Positions 9,043 to 18,717 of a stretch of 64,000 nt of DNA are shown piece by piece. The notes under the pieces are model-generated. The model had not been told where the DNA came from, did not search any database, and saw only the letters and a program-made list of their open reading frames with translations. The DNA lies in contig CAMDVD010000004.1 of the NCBI GenBank assembly GCA_945878115.1, positions 35,266 through 99,265 of the forward strand, given 5' to 3'. Both the position numbers and the translations under genes were made by a program. This DNA is from Chitinophaga pinensis (GTDB lineage: Bacteria; Bacteroidota; Bacteroidia; Chitinophagales; Chitinophagaceae). How positions within the stretch are numbered: the first letter of the stretch is position 1; every line of letters begins with the position of its first letter.

Positions 9043-9627
9043 TGCAACCACTTCCTTTACTTCAGGAATCATGCGTTTCATCATGCCTTCGATTCCTGAC
9101 TTTAGGGTAATCATAGAAGAAGGGCAACCACTGCAAGATCCTTGTAAAATAAGGGATACAGTACCATTGTTATAGCTTTTAAAAGAAATAGCACCACCAT
9201 CCATTTCAACTGCAGGCTTCACATAATTTTCCAATAATTCTTTGATCCGGGTTACAATTTCTGAATCATTTGCATTTGTGGTATTGGACGCTACTTGCTG
9301 CACAATTTCATCTTCATTAATAATTGTTTTTCCTTCCTCCATGTATTCTTTTAAAAATTCACGAATGCTCGGAATAATATCATTCCAATCGGTATCCATT
9401 GTCTTGGTGAGTGTGATAAAATTACTCGCAATGAATACGCCTTTTACGAATGGGAATCCAAACAATTCTTTCGCAAGAGGTGAAGGCGCAGCAGAGGTTT
9501 CGTCTTGAAAGTCGATACTCTTACTTGGGTATAATAATTTATTCGCCACAAATTTCATCGTTTCAGGATTAGGTGTCATTTCTGTATAAATGCTCACGAT
9601 AGGACTGCCTGTTTTCAACATTGCCAT
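9031..9627 (-). CDS. Nfu-type iron-sulfur cluster carrier (NifU-like C-terminal domain)
   Basis: A 198-residue cytoplasmic protein. The N-terminal Nfu_N scaffold domain (about 10-95) contains TPNPETMKF and the C-terminal NifU domain (about 122-195) contains EMDGGAI and the cluster-binding CSGC (C165, C168). Nfu proteins carry assembled Fe-S clusters to target enzymes. The ATG at 9627 is used because upstream in-frame codons (to 9675) give a nonconserved extension. The final codons (EAN-stop) lie at the boundary of a duplicated segment, so the 3' end has been touched by rearrangement without damage to the frame. Confidence 0.92.
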   Translation of the reverse strand: MAMLKTGSPIVSIYTEMTPNPETMKFVANKLLYPSKSIDFQDETSAAPSPLAKELFGFPFVKGVFIASNFITLTKTMDTDWNDIIPSIREFLKEYMEEGKTIINEDEIVQQVASNTTNANDSEIVTRIKELLENYVKPAVEMDGGAISFKSYNNGTVSLILQGSCSGCPSSMITLKSGIEGMMKRMIPEVKEVVAEAN

Positions 9628-9758
9628 CTTTTTTATTTTGTACAAAAATAGGATATAATGACATGAATAAGTCATTTCAAACTGAAATGATTATTTTTTC
9701 GTCTAAAATAAAGTTTAAATAACAAATTAACTTTATATTTACTTCTAAATTATTTGCT

Positions 9759-12700
9759 TTGAAAAGAATACTACTTCACACAACAATATGGATTTGTTTG
9801 TTTACTTCAAATCAAATCTTCGCACAAACCACTAAAGCAATTCCGCCCATTGAATTCATTCAAAACCAAGGTCAATGGGATGGCCCATTCGTATATAAAG
9901 GAACTACTTCTCGAGCTGATTTTTTTCTACGAAAGGATGGATTTAGAATTATGCTCTCCGATGATAAAAATCATGATATCAAGCATGGGTTAAAACATGG
10001 CTGGATTACTGGTCCACAAAAATTACACTTCCACGCTTTCGATATTCAATTTGAACATGCTAATCCAGATGTAACTTTCACTTCAGAAAAACCACAAAAA
10101 CATTATTACAATTATTATTTAGGAAATGATGCATCTCGCTGGAAGACTGGCATTCATCCTGTTCTAGCGGTAAATTATCAAAAATTATATGACAATATTG
10201 ATGCGCACATTTATACAGATAATGGGAATGTAAAATATGATTTAATTCTTCATCCAAATGGAAATATTCAAGATGTACAAATTGCATACAGTGGCTTAGA
10301 TTCCATCAAATTGAATAAAGGGAAATTAATATTATCTACTTCATTGGGCGATATTCAAGAATCCATTCCCTACAGTTATCAATATATCAATGGCGAACGA
10401 AAAGAAGTAAAATGCAAGTTCATTTTAAATCACAACAAAGTAAGTTTCGATATAGGTAAAGAGTATAATAATGAGTATGATTTATACATAGACCCCGTTT
10501 TAGTGTTTTGTACATTCACAGGTTCAACCGCCGACAATTGGGGTTATACCGCAACTTATGATTCTTCTGGCAATTTTTATGCAGGAGGTATTGCTAGCGG
10601 TGTTGGTTATCCAACCTCTTTAGGCTGCATACAACCTTCTTATGGAGGTGGCAATACTGTGGATGGCAATCTTTATCCTGCCGACGCTTCTTTCAGTAAA
10701 TTTAATGCTAGCGGTACAGTACTCATTTATGGTACTTATTTAGGTGGCATTAGCAATGATCAGCCGCACAGTATCATTGTAGATAGCAGTGATCATCTTT
10801 GTATTGCTGGACGAACATATTCCAATAATTTTCCAACAACAACAGGTTGTTATGATAATACCTACAATGGCGGTGCGGATATGTTTGTGGCGAAGTTCAA
10901 TAGTGCAGGTACCGTTTTACTCGGTTCAACCTACATCGGTGGTACAGGTAATGATGGCGTAAATGAAGAAGCACAAGAATTTTTAGGCGGCGTACTAAAA
11001 CATAATTATGCTGATGATGCGCGTACAGAAATAATCAATGACAATGCCAATAATGTATATATTGCTTCTTGTACACAATCTTTCGATTTTCCTACTACCG
11101 CTAATGCATTTCAAAGTGCCAATGCAGGCTTGCAAGACGCTGTTATTTTTGAATTGAATGACAATTTAACTTCCCTAATTTGGAGTACTTATGCTGGAGG
11201 TTCAAATAATGATGCAGCCTATGTTCTCACATTTAATAAAACAAACTTAAACGAGCTATTTGTAGGCGGCGGTACGATGAGTTCTAATTACCCATCCTCC
11301 GCAAGTGCCTTGAATCCTGCTTATCAAGGTGGTACTGTAGATGGTTTTGTGATGAAAATAAATGCAGCAACCAAAGCATTACAGACGAGTACTTTTATTG
11401 GCACTTCACAGTATGATCAAGTGTACGGCGTACAAACAGATTTTAACAACAATGTTTATATTACTGGTCAAACATTGGGTGCTTACCCTACAACTGCAGG
11501 CACTGCATCGAATGCAGGTTCTTATCAATTCATTTCGAAGTTGAATAACAACTTAAATTCTATTACCTCCTCCTTAGTTTATGGTAGTGGGCCGAACGCA
11601 TCACTTCAAACGAATATTTCACCGAATGCATTTCTAGTGGATATTTGTGGTAACGTATATGTATCCGGCTGGGGAGGTGCAATTGGCGGACCTTTTTCCA
11701 GTTCAACTGTAGGAATGCCGATTACTATTAATGCACTTCAATCTGCAACAGACGGGAATGATTTCTATTTCGTGGTGTATAATTCCTCTTTGACTTCCCT
11801 AATTTACGGTAGCTATTTCGGGCAAAATGGTGGCGTGAGCGAACATGTCGATGGTGGTACAAGTCGCTTTGATTCTAAGGGTGTTATTTATCAAGCCATC
11901 TGTGCCCACTGCGGAAACCCAGTTGGTATTACATTTCCAACCACACCTGGTGTTGTCGGCCCTCTTGACTTGAGCCCGAATTGTAATTTGGCTGCACTGA
12001 AAATTGATTTTCAATTGCAAAATCCATCCGCTCAAGCACAAACCATTGGTGATACCGTTGGATGCGCACCCTTTGTCGTCAACTTCTTAAATTCAAGTGT
12101 CAGTGCAACTGGTTATGTTTGGAATTTTGGAGATAATTCGCCAACATCAACCCAAACTTCTCCATCACATACTTACACTACAGCTGGTATATATACGGTT
12201 ACACTCATTGCATTGAATCCCACAGGATGTAATGCCACAGCAGATACTACCAACTTAATCATCATTGTAAAAAATGATTCTATCCATGCTAGCTTTACTG
12301 CTGTCAAGAAAGATTCTTGTCAGCCATTTACCGCTATCATGAATAATACCAGCACAACCAATGGTACCACCAACCATAATCCTAACACTACTTTTACATG
12401 GGACTTCGGCGATGGTAGTGGACTCTACACAGGACAAAATCCACCTTTACATTCTTTCCCAAGTAATGGAATTTATACGATAACCCTGACAATGGTAGAT
12501 ACGAATTCTTGCAATGGCTCTTCTTCAGCAACCTTTGTAGTGAATTATACCTCAACCTTTGTCGCGGCAGCATTTGACATTCCAGATTCTCTTTGTATGC
12601 CAGCATTCATTACTTACTTAGATCAATCTACAAATGCATCCACTTGGTCATGGACTTTTGGTGATAATAATACCTCCAATTTATCCAACCCAACCAATAC

Positions 12701-13316
12701 CTATGTTGCACCTGGTGTGTATAATGTAATTCTTGTTGCGGGTAATCCTGCAACCTGTAACAAATTAGACACTGCGTCACAAACCATCTCCGTATTTACT
12801 TCGCCTGTCGCAGGTTTTACTTGGTCGCCTAATCCACCTACGCCAAATACACCAAATAAATTTACCAATCTATCCACTGGTGCAACAAAATATCTATGGG
12901 ACTTTGGCGATGGAACAAGTTCTACCAATAAAGATGAGGTGCATGTGTATTTCGCAGATGGCTACTATACTGTCTGCTTGACAGCGACGAACGCCTACGG
13001 ATGCCGCGACACCGCTTGCAAAACAGTACGCGGTTTGGTATTACCACTAGTAGATGTACCTACAGGCTTTTCACCGAATGGAGATGGGATTAATGATGTT
13101 GTGTATGTAAAGGGTTATGGTATTCAAAAAATGGCATTCAAAATATTTAATCGTTGGGGGGAAAAGATTTTTGAAACGAATGATATTTCAGTTGGTTGGG
13201 ATGGAAGATATAAAGGCATCTTACAAGAAATGGAAGTGTACGGGTATACTTTATCTGTTACTTTTTTTGATGGTTCGAAAGATTTCAAAAAAGGAAATAT
13301 CACATTGCTTAAATAA
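9759..13316 (+). CDS. Large T9SS-secreted cell-surface protein, SBBP-type repeats, PKD domains and type B sorting tail
   Basis: A 1185-residue protein starting at a TTG codon; no in-frame ATG precedes the signal peptide (KRILLHTTIWICLFTSNQIFAQ). The N-terminal 230 residues resemble the DUF7948 region (IEFIQNQGQWDG). About residues 250-750 hold SBBP-like beta-propeller repeats (repeating TYLGG, TYIGG or TYAGG with FVAKFN). Four PKD folds with WxFGDN or WDFGDG motifs occupy about 765-1095. The end is a CHU_C gliding-motility domain (FSPNGDGIND, FNRWGEKIFE, WDGRYKG), the type B signal for type IX secretion. A PorP/SprF protein follows within 15 bp, the usual partner of type B cargo. The function is probably adhesion or surface display. 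Confidence 0.92.
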   Translation: MKRILLHTTIWICLFTSNQIFAQTTKAIPPIEFIQNQGQWDGPFVYKGTTSRADFFLRKDGFRIMLSDDKNHDIKHGLKHGWITGPQKLHFHAFDIQFEHANPDVTFTSEKPQKHYYNYYLGNDASRWKTGIHPVLAVNYQKLYDNIDAHIYTDNGNVKYDLILHPNGNIQDVQIAYSGLDSIKLNKGKLILSTSLGDIQESIPYSYQYINGERKEVKCKFILNHNKVSFDIGKEYNNEYDLYIDPVLVFCTFTGSTADNWGYTATYDSSGNFYAGGIASGVGYPTSLGCIQPSYGGGNTVDGNLYPADASFSKFNASGTVLIYGTYLGGISNDQPHSIIVDSSDHLCIAGRTYSNNFPTTTGCYDNTYNGGADMFVAKFNSAGTVLLGSTYIGGTGNDGVNEEAQEFLGGVLKHNYADDARTEIINDNANNVYIASCTQSFDFPTTANAFQSANAGLQDAVIFELNDNLTSLIWSTYAGGSNNDAAYVLTFNKTNLNELFVGGGTMSSNYPSSASALNPAYQGGTVDGFVMKINAATKALQTSTFIGTSQYDQVYGVQTDFNNNVYITGQTLGAYPTTAGTASNAGSYQFISKLNNNLNSITSSLVYGSGPNASLQTNISPNAFLVDICGNVYVSGWGGAIGGPFSSSTVGMPITINALQSATDGNDFYFVVYNSSLTSLIYGSYFGQNGGVSEHVDGGTSRFDSKGVIYQAICAHCGNPVGITFPTTPGVVGPLDLSPNCNLAALKIDFQLQNPSAQAQTIGDTVGCAPFVVNFLNSSVSATGYVWNFGDNSPTSTQTSPSHTYTTAGIYTVTLIALNPTGCNATADTTNLIIIVKNDSIHASFTAVKKDSCQPFTAIMNNTSTTNGTTNHNPNTTFTWDFGDGSGLYTGQNPPLHSFPSNGIYTITLTMVDTNSCNGSSSATFVVNYTSTFVAAAFDIPDSLCMPAFITYLDQSTNASTWSWTFGDNNTSNLSNPTNTYVAPGVYNVILVAGNPATCNKLDTASQTISVFTSPVAGFTWSPNPPTPNTPNKFTNLSTGATKYLWDFGDGTSSTNKDEVHVYFADGYYTVCLTATNAYGCRDTACKTVRGLVLPLVDVPTGFSPNGDGINDVVYVKGYGIQKMAFKIFNRWGEKIFETNDISVGWDGRYKGILQEMEVYGYTLSVTFFDGSKDFKKGNITLLK

Positions 13317-13330
13317 TTAAAATGTATACC

Positions 13331-14347
13331 ATGAAAAAAATTGTTTCCCTATTTAGTTTTATATTTTCTATCACCTTTGGATTTGCACAAGGCTTACATT
13401 TCTCCCAATTCTATAATGCACCGATGTTATTGAATCCTGCCAATACGGGACTACTCAAAGATAATGATTGGCGAGCAGGTATCAACTATCGCAACCAATG
13501 GGCAACTGTACCTGTGTCTTACAGCACATTTAGTGCCTATGCAGATTTTGGATTGTTTAGAAGCAAGTGGGAAACAAGTTGGTTAGGAACTGGCGTTGCA
13601 GTCTGGCGTGATGTAGCTGGCGATGGCAATTTAGCTTTGACAAAAGTGCAAACCAATTTGGCTTATCATGTATTAGCTAGTGATAAAATTAGTTTCTCCG
13701 CTGGAATGGCAATGTCTTATAACCAACGCAGTGTAGACTATAGCAAGCTTTCCTTTGATGTGCAATGGGATGAATTTTCCTTTAATAAAAATGCACCCAA
13801 TCTCGAAAGCAATACCAAACAAAAAACAACTTATGTGGACATGGTTGCTGGCGCAAATTTTTCTTACTACAACAATAGTAATTTATATATCAAAGCAAGC
13901 TTTAGTGCTATGCATCTAAATCAACCAACAGAAACATTTTATGGTGCACCGAATAAAATTGGATTGCGTCCAGTTGCGAATGTAGAAGTCATTTATTTGG
14001 CTGGAGAAAAGATTATTTTAAACCCTACTTTCTATTATACACGTCAGAAAAAAGCAAGTGAAATGATTGCTGGTAGTTTATTCAATATCAAAGCAGGTGA
14101 AAGTAGAAGCGCAAAAGATGCGAATGAAATTGTCTTAGGTGCTTTCTATCGTGTGAAGGATGCTATCATTGGTGCAGCAGGTTATAAATGGAATTCCAAA
14201 CAATTTATGGTTAGTTACGACCACACCATTTCTGATATGGCAGAAGGCAATGGCGGTTTAGGCGCATTTGAATTTTCACTCATTTTTGAAGGAAGTTATC
14301 GCCAACAAGATTTTCTACGAAATACGTACGGTTGCCCAAGATTTTAA
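13331..14347 (+). CDS. PorP/SprF family type IX secretion system membrane protein
   Basis: About 338 residues from the ATG at 13331 (an earlier ATG at 13322 adds MYT). The signal peptide ends at GFAQ, and the mature protein opens with the family hallmark LHFSQFYNAPMLLNPANTG. The rest is a 14-strand-like outer-membrane barrel. PorP/SprF proteins are needed for secretion or surface attachment of T9SS type B cargo, and this one follows such a cargo with almost no gap, so it probably serves it. No truncation is seen. Confidence 0.93.
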   Translation: MKKIVSLFSFIFSITFGFAQGLHFSQFYNAPMLLNPANTGLLKDNDWRAGINYRNQWATVPVSYSTFSAYADFGLFRSKWETSWLGTGVAVWRDVAGDGNLALTKVQTNLAYHVLASDKISFSAGMAMSYNQRSVDYSKLSFDVQWDEFSFNKNAPNLESNTKQKTTYVDMVAGANFSYYNNSNLYIKASFSAMHLNQPTETFYGAPNKIGLRPVANVEVIYLAGEKIILNPTFYYTRQKKASEMIAGSLFNIKAGESRSAKDANEIVLGAFYRVKDAIIGAAGYKWNSKQFMVSYDHTISDMAEGNGGLGAFEFSLIFEGSYRQQDFLRNTYGCPRF

Positions 14348-14407
14348 TTGCTTTTGTAACTATTGTGTTTAATATGTTTTTAATTTGCACCACAAAATTA
14401 AAAATGA

Positions 14408-14755
14408 ATGAGCCGTACCTCCACTATACATATTGATGTTACATTAGATGCCAACAAAATACCTGAACAAATACATTGGCAAGCCGCAGAAGGTGGAGTC
14501 GACAAAGCTACTGAAGCGAAGGCATTTATGCTAAGCATTTGGGATGTTGCGGATAGCGCTGCTTTACGCATCGATTTATGGACAAAAAAAATGATGGTGG
14601 ATGAGATGAATGATTTCTTTTTTCAAACCTTCATGACGATGGCAGATACGTATGAAAGAGCCACCAATCAACCCGAAATCGCAAAAGAAATCAGAACATT
14701 CTCTACTTCATTGAAAGAAAAAATGGAGACTGAAATGAAAAAAAACCAATTGTAA
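14408..14755 (+). CDS. gldC: Gliding motility protein GldC
   Basis: A 115-residue cytoplasmic protein that matches GldC throughout: N-terminal SRTSTIHIDVTLD, central IHWQAAEGG and KAFMLSIWD, then helices ending in KTFST-like and KEKMETEMK segments. GldC is associated with Bacteroidota gliding and T9SS, although its biochemical role is unsettled. Downstream genes yqeY and cvpA follow at 22 bp and 10 bp, so the three are likely one transcription unit. The start follows a short AT-rich leader with a plausible promoter (TAATTTG about 25 bp upstream). Confidence 0.92.
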   Translation: MSRTSTIHIDVTLDANKIPEQIHWQAAEGGVDKATEAKAFMLSIWDVADSAALRIDLWTKKMMVDEMNDFFFQTFMTMADTYERATNQPEIAKEIRTFSTSLKEKMETEMKKNQL

Positions 14756-14777
14756 ATTTATAAACAAAAAGAAGATT

Positions 14778-15230
14778 ATGACCCTAGAACAAAACATAAT
14801 GGGCGAAATGAAAACCGCCATGCTAGCTAAAAATGATGCCGCGTTACGCGGACTTCGTGCCATCAAATCGGCAATACTGATTGCTAAAACGGCAGATGGA
14901 CAAAAAACAGATATTACAGAAGACGATGAAATAAAAATCCTACAAAAACTGGCTAAACAAAGAAGAGATTCATTAGACATATTTGTGGCACAAAACAGAG
15001 AAGACTTAGCACAAAAAGAAAGAGAGGAATTAGACATCATCGAAAAATTTTTACCTAAACAATTAAGTGCGGATGAACTTCGTGAAACACTAAAAGTAAT
15101 CATGCAAGAAGTAGGCGCAAGTTCAGCTGCCGACATGGGAAAAATGATGGGTGCTGCTTCCAAGCAATTGGCTGGCAAGGCTGATGGCAAATTAATTTCC
15201 TCTATTGTAAAAGAATTACTTAATCCTTAA
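14778..15230 (+). CDS. GatB/YqeY domain protein
   Basis: A 150-residue protein with the full YqeY fold: N-terminal helices (EQNIMGEMKTAMLAKN), the conserved RGLRAIKSAIL segment and the C-terminal tail domain (DMGKMMGAASKQLAGKADG) similar to the tRNA-binding end of GatB and to aspartyl/glutamyl amidotransferases. Its cellular function is not established, although a tRNA-dependent amidase accessory role is often assumed. It is full length compared with the family (about 150 residues) and is likely co-transcribed with gldC and cvpA. Confidence 0.92.
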   Translation: MTLEQNIMGEMKTAMLAKNDAALRGLRAIKSAILIAKTADGQKTDITEDDEIKILQKLAKQRRDSLDIFVAQNREDLAQKEREELDIIEKFLPKQLSADELRETLKVIMQEVGASSAADMGKMMGAASKQLAGKADGKLISSIVKELLNP

Positions 15231-15240
15231 ACTGTTTTAT

Positions 15241-15771
15241 ATGCTTTTAGATGTCTTCTTATTAATCACTTGTATTGTTGCATTCTATAGAGGTTGGAAA
15301 CGAGGAATGCTTTGGTCTTTTTGTTCGTTGATTGCAGTACTGTTTGGTGTAGTTATTGGTTTAAAATTATCGCATGTATTGGCAAATTTCTTTTATATCC
15401 ATAATCTGTTGACAAGCAAGTATACCCTACTGATTTGTTTTATACTCATCTTTTTTTCGGTAGTGTATTTATTTCGAATGGTCATCAGTTTATTAGAAAC
15501 TGTGATGGAAAAACTCACCTTGGGTTGGGTAAATAATTTAGCAGGTAGCTTTTTGTATATGTTCTTTACCGTGTTTTTATTCAGTATACTTTGTTGGTTA
15601 GCCAATGAAATACATTTGATTAGTCCATTGATAAAAAGTACTTCCTTCACCTATGTGTATATAGAACAAGTGGCGCCAGCAACATTGCGTTTTGCTTCAG
15701 ACCATTTGCCTACTTGTAAAGATTTATACCAAGAAATAAAAGCGACTTTAGAAAAAGTAGCCGCTTCGTAG
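15241..15771 (+). CDS. CvpA family inner-membrane protein
   Basis: A 176-residue protein with four hydrophobic helices (about residues 2-18, 22-45, 58-82, 98-120). The CvpA-type pattern is a glycine-containing first helix followed by FYRGWKRGMLWSFCSL. CvpA proteins are linked to colicin V export and to membrane homeostasis, but the molecular role is unclear. It begins 10 bp after yqeY, so it belongs to the same unit. It is the last gene before a 550-bp region of repeats. Confidence 0.85.
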   Translation: MLLDVFLLITCIVAFYRGWKRGMLWSFCSLIAVLFGVVIGLKLSHVLANFFYIHNLLTSKYTLLICFILIFFSVVYLFRMVISLLETVMEKLTLGWVNNLAGSFLYMFFTVFLFSILCWLANEIHLISPLIKSTSFTYVYIEQVAPATLRFASDHLPTCKDLYQEIKATLEKVAAS

Positions 15772-15910
15772 ACGCTGTAAAGAACGGATTTATTGAGTAA
15801 TCGAAACGGTTCGAATAACCACCTGTATCTGGGGTTCGACATGCTGCAAAGCCGAACATATCAAACAGCTCTGGAACTTGGAATTTGTATTTTGGAATTT
15901 GGAATTTTTG

Positions 15911-15990
15911 TGGGCGTATCCCTTCGGGTCGGGCTATCACTGCAATCTTTTTTTGAAGAAAAAAAAGGATTTCCGTTCTATCCCTCACGC
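15911..15990 (+). repeat. Dispersed structured repeat, variant copy F
   Basis: It begins TGGGCGTATCCCTTCGGGT, then GGGCTATCACTGCAATC, a T-rich/A-rich hairpin (CTTTTTTT-GAAG-AAAAAAAAG) and GGATTTCCGTTCTATCCCTCACGC. It shares the AATC...GGATTTCC core with copies A-E but has TATCCCTCACGC instead of TATCGTTGCCGC at the end. A tail-only fragment lies at 16176-16200. Confidence 0.75.
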
Positions 15991-16058
15991 GAAAAATCAG
16001 AACGAGAACGAATAGCATAGAGCGCAATGACACGAACATATTCTCATTCTGATTTTTC
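15991..16058. repeat. Inverted repeat pair
   Basis: GAAAAATCAGAA at 15991-16002 is the exact reverse complement of TTCTGATTTTTC at 16047-16058. The pairing extends imperfectly inward (CGAGAACGAATA with TATTCTCA), with about 25 nt between. It starts at the base after structured repeat F, so it may be part of that element's insertion or a hairpin terminator-like structure. Confidence 0.6.
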
Positions 16059-16327
16059 TCCTCGTTCTCACTCTGTTTCTCACTCCCATTCCCCGTTCTT
16101 CGAAGCTTCCCCTCGCTCCGAAGGAATATTCTTTTTCCTACAGCAAACTAATCGAATGATTTTTAAAAGAACAATAAATCCTCCGTTCTATCCCTAACGC
16201 AAAGCAGTAATTCTAGAAAAGGTAATTATCATTTATTTTTACAAGTCAAGATAAGTAAGCGTATTGAGCAAGGATTATAAATCCTTCGATAGTTGTCTGA
16301 GATTTCAAATCGCGAACAAAGTTGTCA

Positions 16328-17689
16328 TTATTTTTCTCCTGATAAAAATTCCCGATACCAATGTCCCGATCTTTTAATGATTCTTTCCTGTGTTTGGAAA
16401 TCTACATAAACTAATCCGAATCTTGGATCGTAACCTTCTGCCCATTCAAAATTATCCATAAACGACCAAACAAAATATCCTGTAACTGGCATACCCTCTC
16501 GTTTCGCTTTATAGACCTCATTAAGATATTGTTTTAAATATTCTTCTCTCTCCATATCATGCACCATTCCATCAATAAGATAATCATCAAAAGCAGCACC
16601 GTTTTCGGTGACCACGATATTCTTTACATTATAAGCAGAAAACTTATGCAGCATTTGATAGATTGAATTCGGATACACTTCCCAATTCATTACAGTAGAT
16701 GGAACTTTTCTCTTATTTGCTTTAATAATTTTCGCTTGCAAGTATGGGATATAGAAAGCATGAGAAACAATTTCTCTTGTATAATTCTGTATGCCAATAA
16801 AATCAAAATCAAAGAGAGACAATTTATCATCACCAGGTTTACAAAATTCCTCCATTCTGCTTAACAATTTTAAATCCTCTATCGGATAGCCTTTTCCTAT
16901 AGCTGGTTCAATAAACATGCGGTTCAACAATGCATCCATTCTCTTACAGGCAAGAATATCTTTTTCAGAATTGGTTGCAGGCTCAAGATGAGAGCATGAA
17001 AAAGTAGTTCCTATCTGCGCCATGGATACATTCGATCGTAACACATGCGCGCCTTGTGCCTGGCATAAAACGGCATGATGAGCTGCCGGTAAAAAATTCT
17101 TCATCCCTGTTTTTCCAGGTGCATGTACACCTAAAAAATATCCTGCTCCAGTGAATACCATCGGCTCATTGAGTACCATCCAATACTTCACTCTGTCGCC
17201 AAATTTTCGCGAACACAAATCCACATAATCCGTAAACCAATGGATAATATTTCTGTTTGTCCAACCTCCTTGTTTCTCTAAGGCATCAGGCAAATCCCAA
17301 TGATACAAGGTGACCCACGGTGTAATGTCTCGTTGTAAACACTCATCAATTAGTTTGTTGTAAAAATCTAATCCATCTTGATTGACCCTTCCACAACCTT
17401 CAGGAAAAATACGCGACCATGAAATAGAAAATCGGAAGTTTTTAATATGCATTGCTTTCATCAAGTCTAGATCTGATTCATACTGATGATAAAAATCACA
17501 GGTATGGTTGGCATGATGACCTTTTGCAATTTTCCTTTTTCTTTTTACAAATTCATCCCAAATAGAATTTCCCTTCCCGTATTTGTTATGTGCACCTTCT
17601 ATTTGATAGGCAGCTGTAGATGTGCCCCATGAAAAATCTTCTCCAAAATCAGAACGCCTCATTTCCTTATAACTATGCAATTTTTTCAA
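16328..17689 (-). CDS. Glycoside hydrolase family 1 protein (beta-glucosidase type)
   Basis: A 453-residue cytoplasmic TIM-barrel enzyme without signal peptide. Diagnostic motifs are FSWGTSTAAYQIEGA near the N-terminus, the acid/base glutamate E175 in LNEP, the nucleophile E362 in VTENG and the aglycone-site WSFMDNFEW. It should hydrolyse (or transglycosylate) beta-glycosides, retaining configuration. Its first 17 bp overlap the end of the glycosyltransferase gene, so the two are translationally coupled. Being paired with a glycosyltransferase and a lipid-A-type phosphoesterase, it may act on a glycolipid or glycoconjugate rather than on imported sugar; this last point is inference. Confidence 0.93.
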   Translation of the reverse strand: MKKLHSYKEMRRSDFGEDFSWGTSTAAYQIEGAHNKYGKGNSIWDEFVKRKRKIAKGHHANHTCDFYHQYESDLDLMKAMHIKNFRFSISWSRIFPEGCGRVNQDGLDFYNKLIDECLQRDITPWVTLYHWDLPDALEKQGGWTNRNIIHWFTDYVDLCSRKFGDRVKYWMVLNEPMVFTGAGYFLGVHAPGKTGMKNFLPAAHHAVLCQAQGAHVLRSNVSMAQIGTTFSCSHLEPATNSEKDILACKRMDALLNRMFIEPAIGKGYPIEDLKLLSRMEEFCKPGDDKLSLFDFDFIGIQNYTREIVSHAFYIPYLQAKIIKANKRKVPSTVMNWEVYPNSIYQMLHKFSAYNVKNIVVTENGAAFDDYLIDGMVHDMEREEYLKQYLNEVYKAKREGMPVTGYFVWSFMDNFEWAEGYDPRFGLVYVDFQTQERIIKRSGHWYREFLSGEK

Positions 17690-18713
17690 GTTTTAGTCGC
17701 TGCCCTTTTTTCGAAATGCTGTTTGGTAATGCACTATGTTTTATAATACGCTCGATGATGTCTTCGGTCATATCCGGATAATCAACCTTAATTATTTTTT
17801 TACTTTTCAACCAATCACCAATCTTTTCATGATGTTTTGATTTGAGACTTTTAAATACAGGCACACCCATTTGTTTTAAAGCTGCTGCATTGCATTGTTG
17901 TTCATATTGCATTTTCATTGGAATCACAGCCAGTTTCTTTTTTAAGAACAAGGCTTCGGCGGGTGTTTCAAACCCTGCACCACACAGCACGCCTGAAGCA
18001 GAGGACATACTTTCTAAAAACTCGCTATTTACAATGGGTTGAATGAATACATTGCCTGATACATAAGTTCTTTTTGCATGCTTGCTGAATACATGCCAGT
18101 TAAGCTCCTCAAAATTCTGTAATGCCTTGATTATTTTTCCATCTTCATAGGCAGGCAGATAAACGGTATAATGCCCCTTGTCAGTTGGCGTTAGCATCCT
18201 GACTTCACTTCGTATTACTGGTGTAAAAATATTTTTATCATATAGATTGAAATGAAAACCATAGTTTTCTGTACAAGGCGCATAAAAACGCAAGACAGAT
18301 TTTCCGATAATATCTTTTCGTGTAGGTTTAGGCGCATGCTTATTCAAAACTGCACATTGATGACTTAAGGATATGCATGGTACTTTCTTTTTCTGACAGG
18401 CCCAAGCACTTACAGGTTCAAAATCATTTAATACAAGTTGATATTTTTCCACAGGAAGGTCGGCTATATCTTTCATCATCTCTTTTGTACTTAATTGTAA
18501 AAATGTAGCCGGCAAATCAATGCCACCATTTTTACCAAACACAAAACTCATTCCCTTTAATCTGTAAGTAATTGCTTGTGTCAATTCAACATCAGATTGC
18601 GTGCCACTGACAAGAATATCAACTTCACCCATCTTTTCTAAAATAGTAATAATTTCTCTGGCTCTGCTCAAATGCCCATTTCCGGTTCCTTGTATTGCGT
18701 ATAGTATCTTCAT
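17673..18713 (-). CDS. Glycosyltransferase, GT-B fold (MurG/UGT-like)
   Basis: A 346-residue protein with the N-terminal motif IQGTGNGHLSRARE, typical of the GT-B group near MurG and UDP-glucuronosyltransferases (Glyco_trans_1_3 type). A C-terminal donor-binding region around LCGAGFETPAEALFLKKKLAVIP follows. No membrane helix is evident, so peripheral action at the inner membrane is likely. The donor and acceptor are not readable. It is the middle gene of a three-gene minus-strand cassette: it starts 4 bp after the phosphoesterase stop and overlaps the glycosidase start. Confidence 0.85.
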   Translation of the reverse strand: MKILYAIQGTGNGHLSRAREIITILEKMGEVDILVSGTQSDVELTQAITYRLKGMSFVFGKNGGIDLPATFLQLSTKEMMKDIADLPVEKYQLVLNDFEPVSAWACQKKKVPCISLSHQCAVLNKHAPKPTRKDIIGKSVLRFYAPCTENYGFHFNLYDKNIFTPVIRSEVRMLTPTDKGHYTVYLPAYEDGKIIKALQNFEELNWHVFSKHAKRTYVSGNVFIQPIVNSEFLESMSSASGVLCGAGFETPAEALFLKKKLAVIPMKMQYEQQCNAAALKQMGVPVFKSLKSKHHEKIGDWLKSKKIIKVDYPDMTEDIIERIIKHSALPNSISKKGQRLKLEKIA

Positions 18714-18717
18714 TTTA

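Larger units (their letters stand above)
15772..16327. other. Gene-free 556-bp stretch of dispersed repeats
   Basis: No credible gene is present. It contains TTCGACATGC/GCCGAACATAT-type degenerate fragments (15834-15862), short GGAATTTGGAATTT iterations (15880-15908), the dispersed structured repeat variant F (15911-15990), a 12-bp inverted repeat pair (15991-16058), a pyrimidine-rich tract of TCTCACTC-like iterations (about 16041-16100) and a truncated repeat tail (16176-16200). Confidence 0.7.

Noticed and set aside
8449..9047. Open frames on the minus strand with repeated YVIPSGL motifs
   Set aside because: The periodic peptide is just the translation of the 69-bp and REP repeats; the same motif repeats with the DNA period and no start or leader is convincing.
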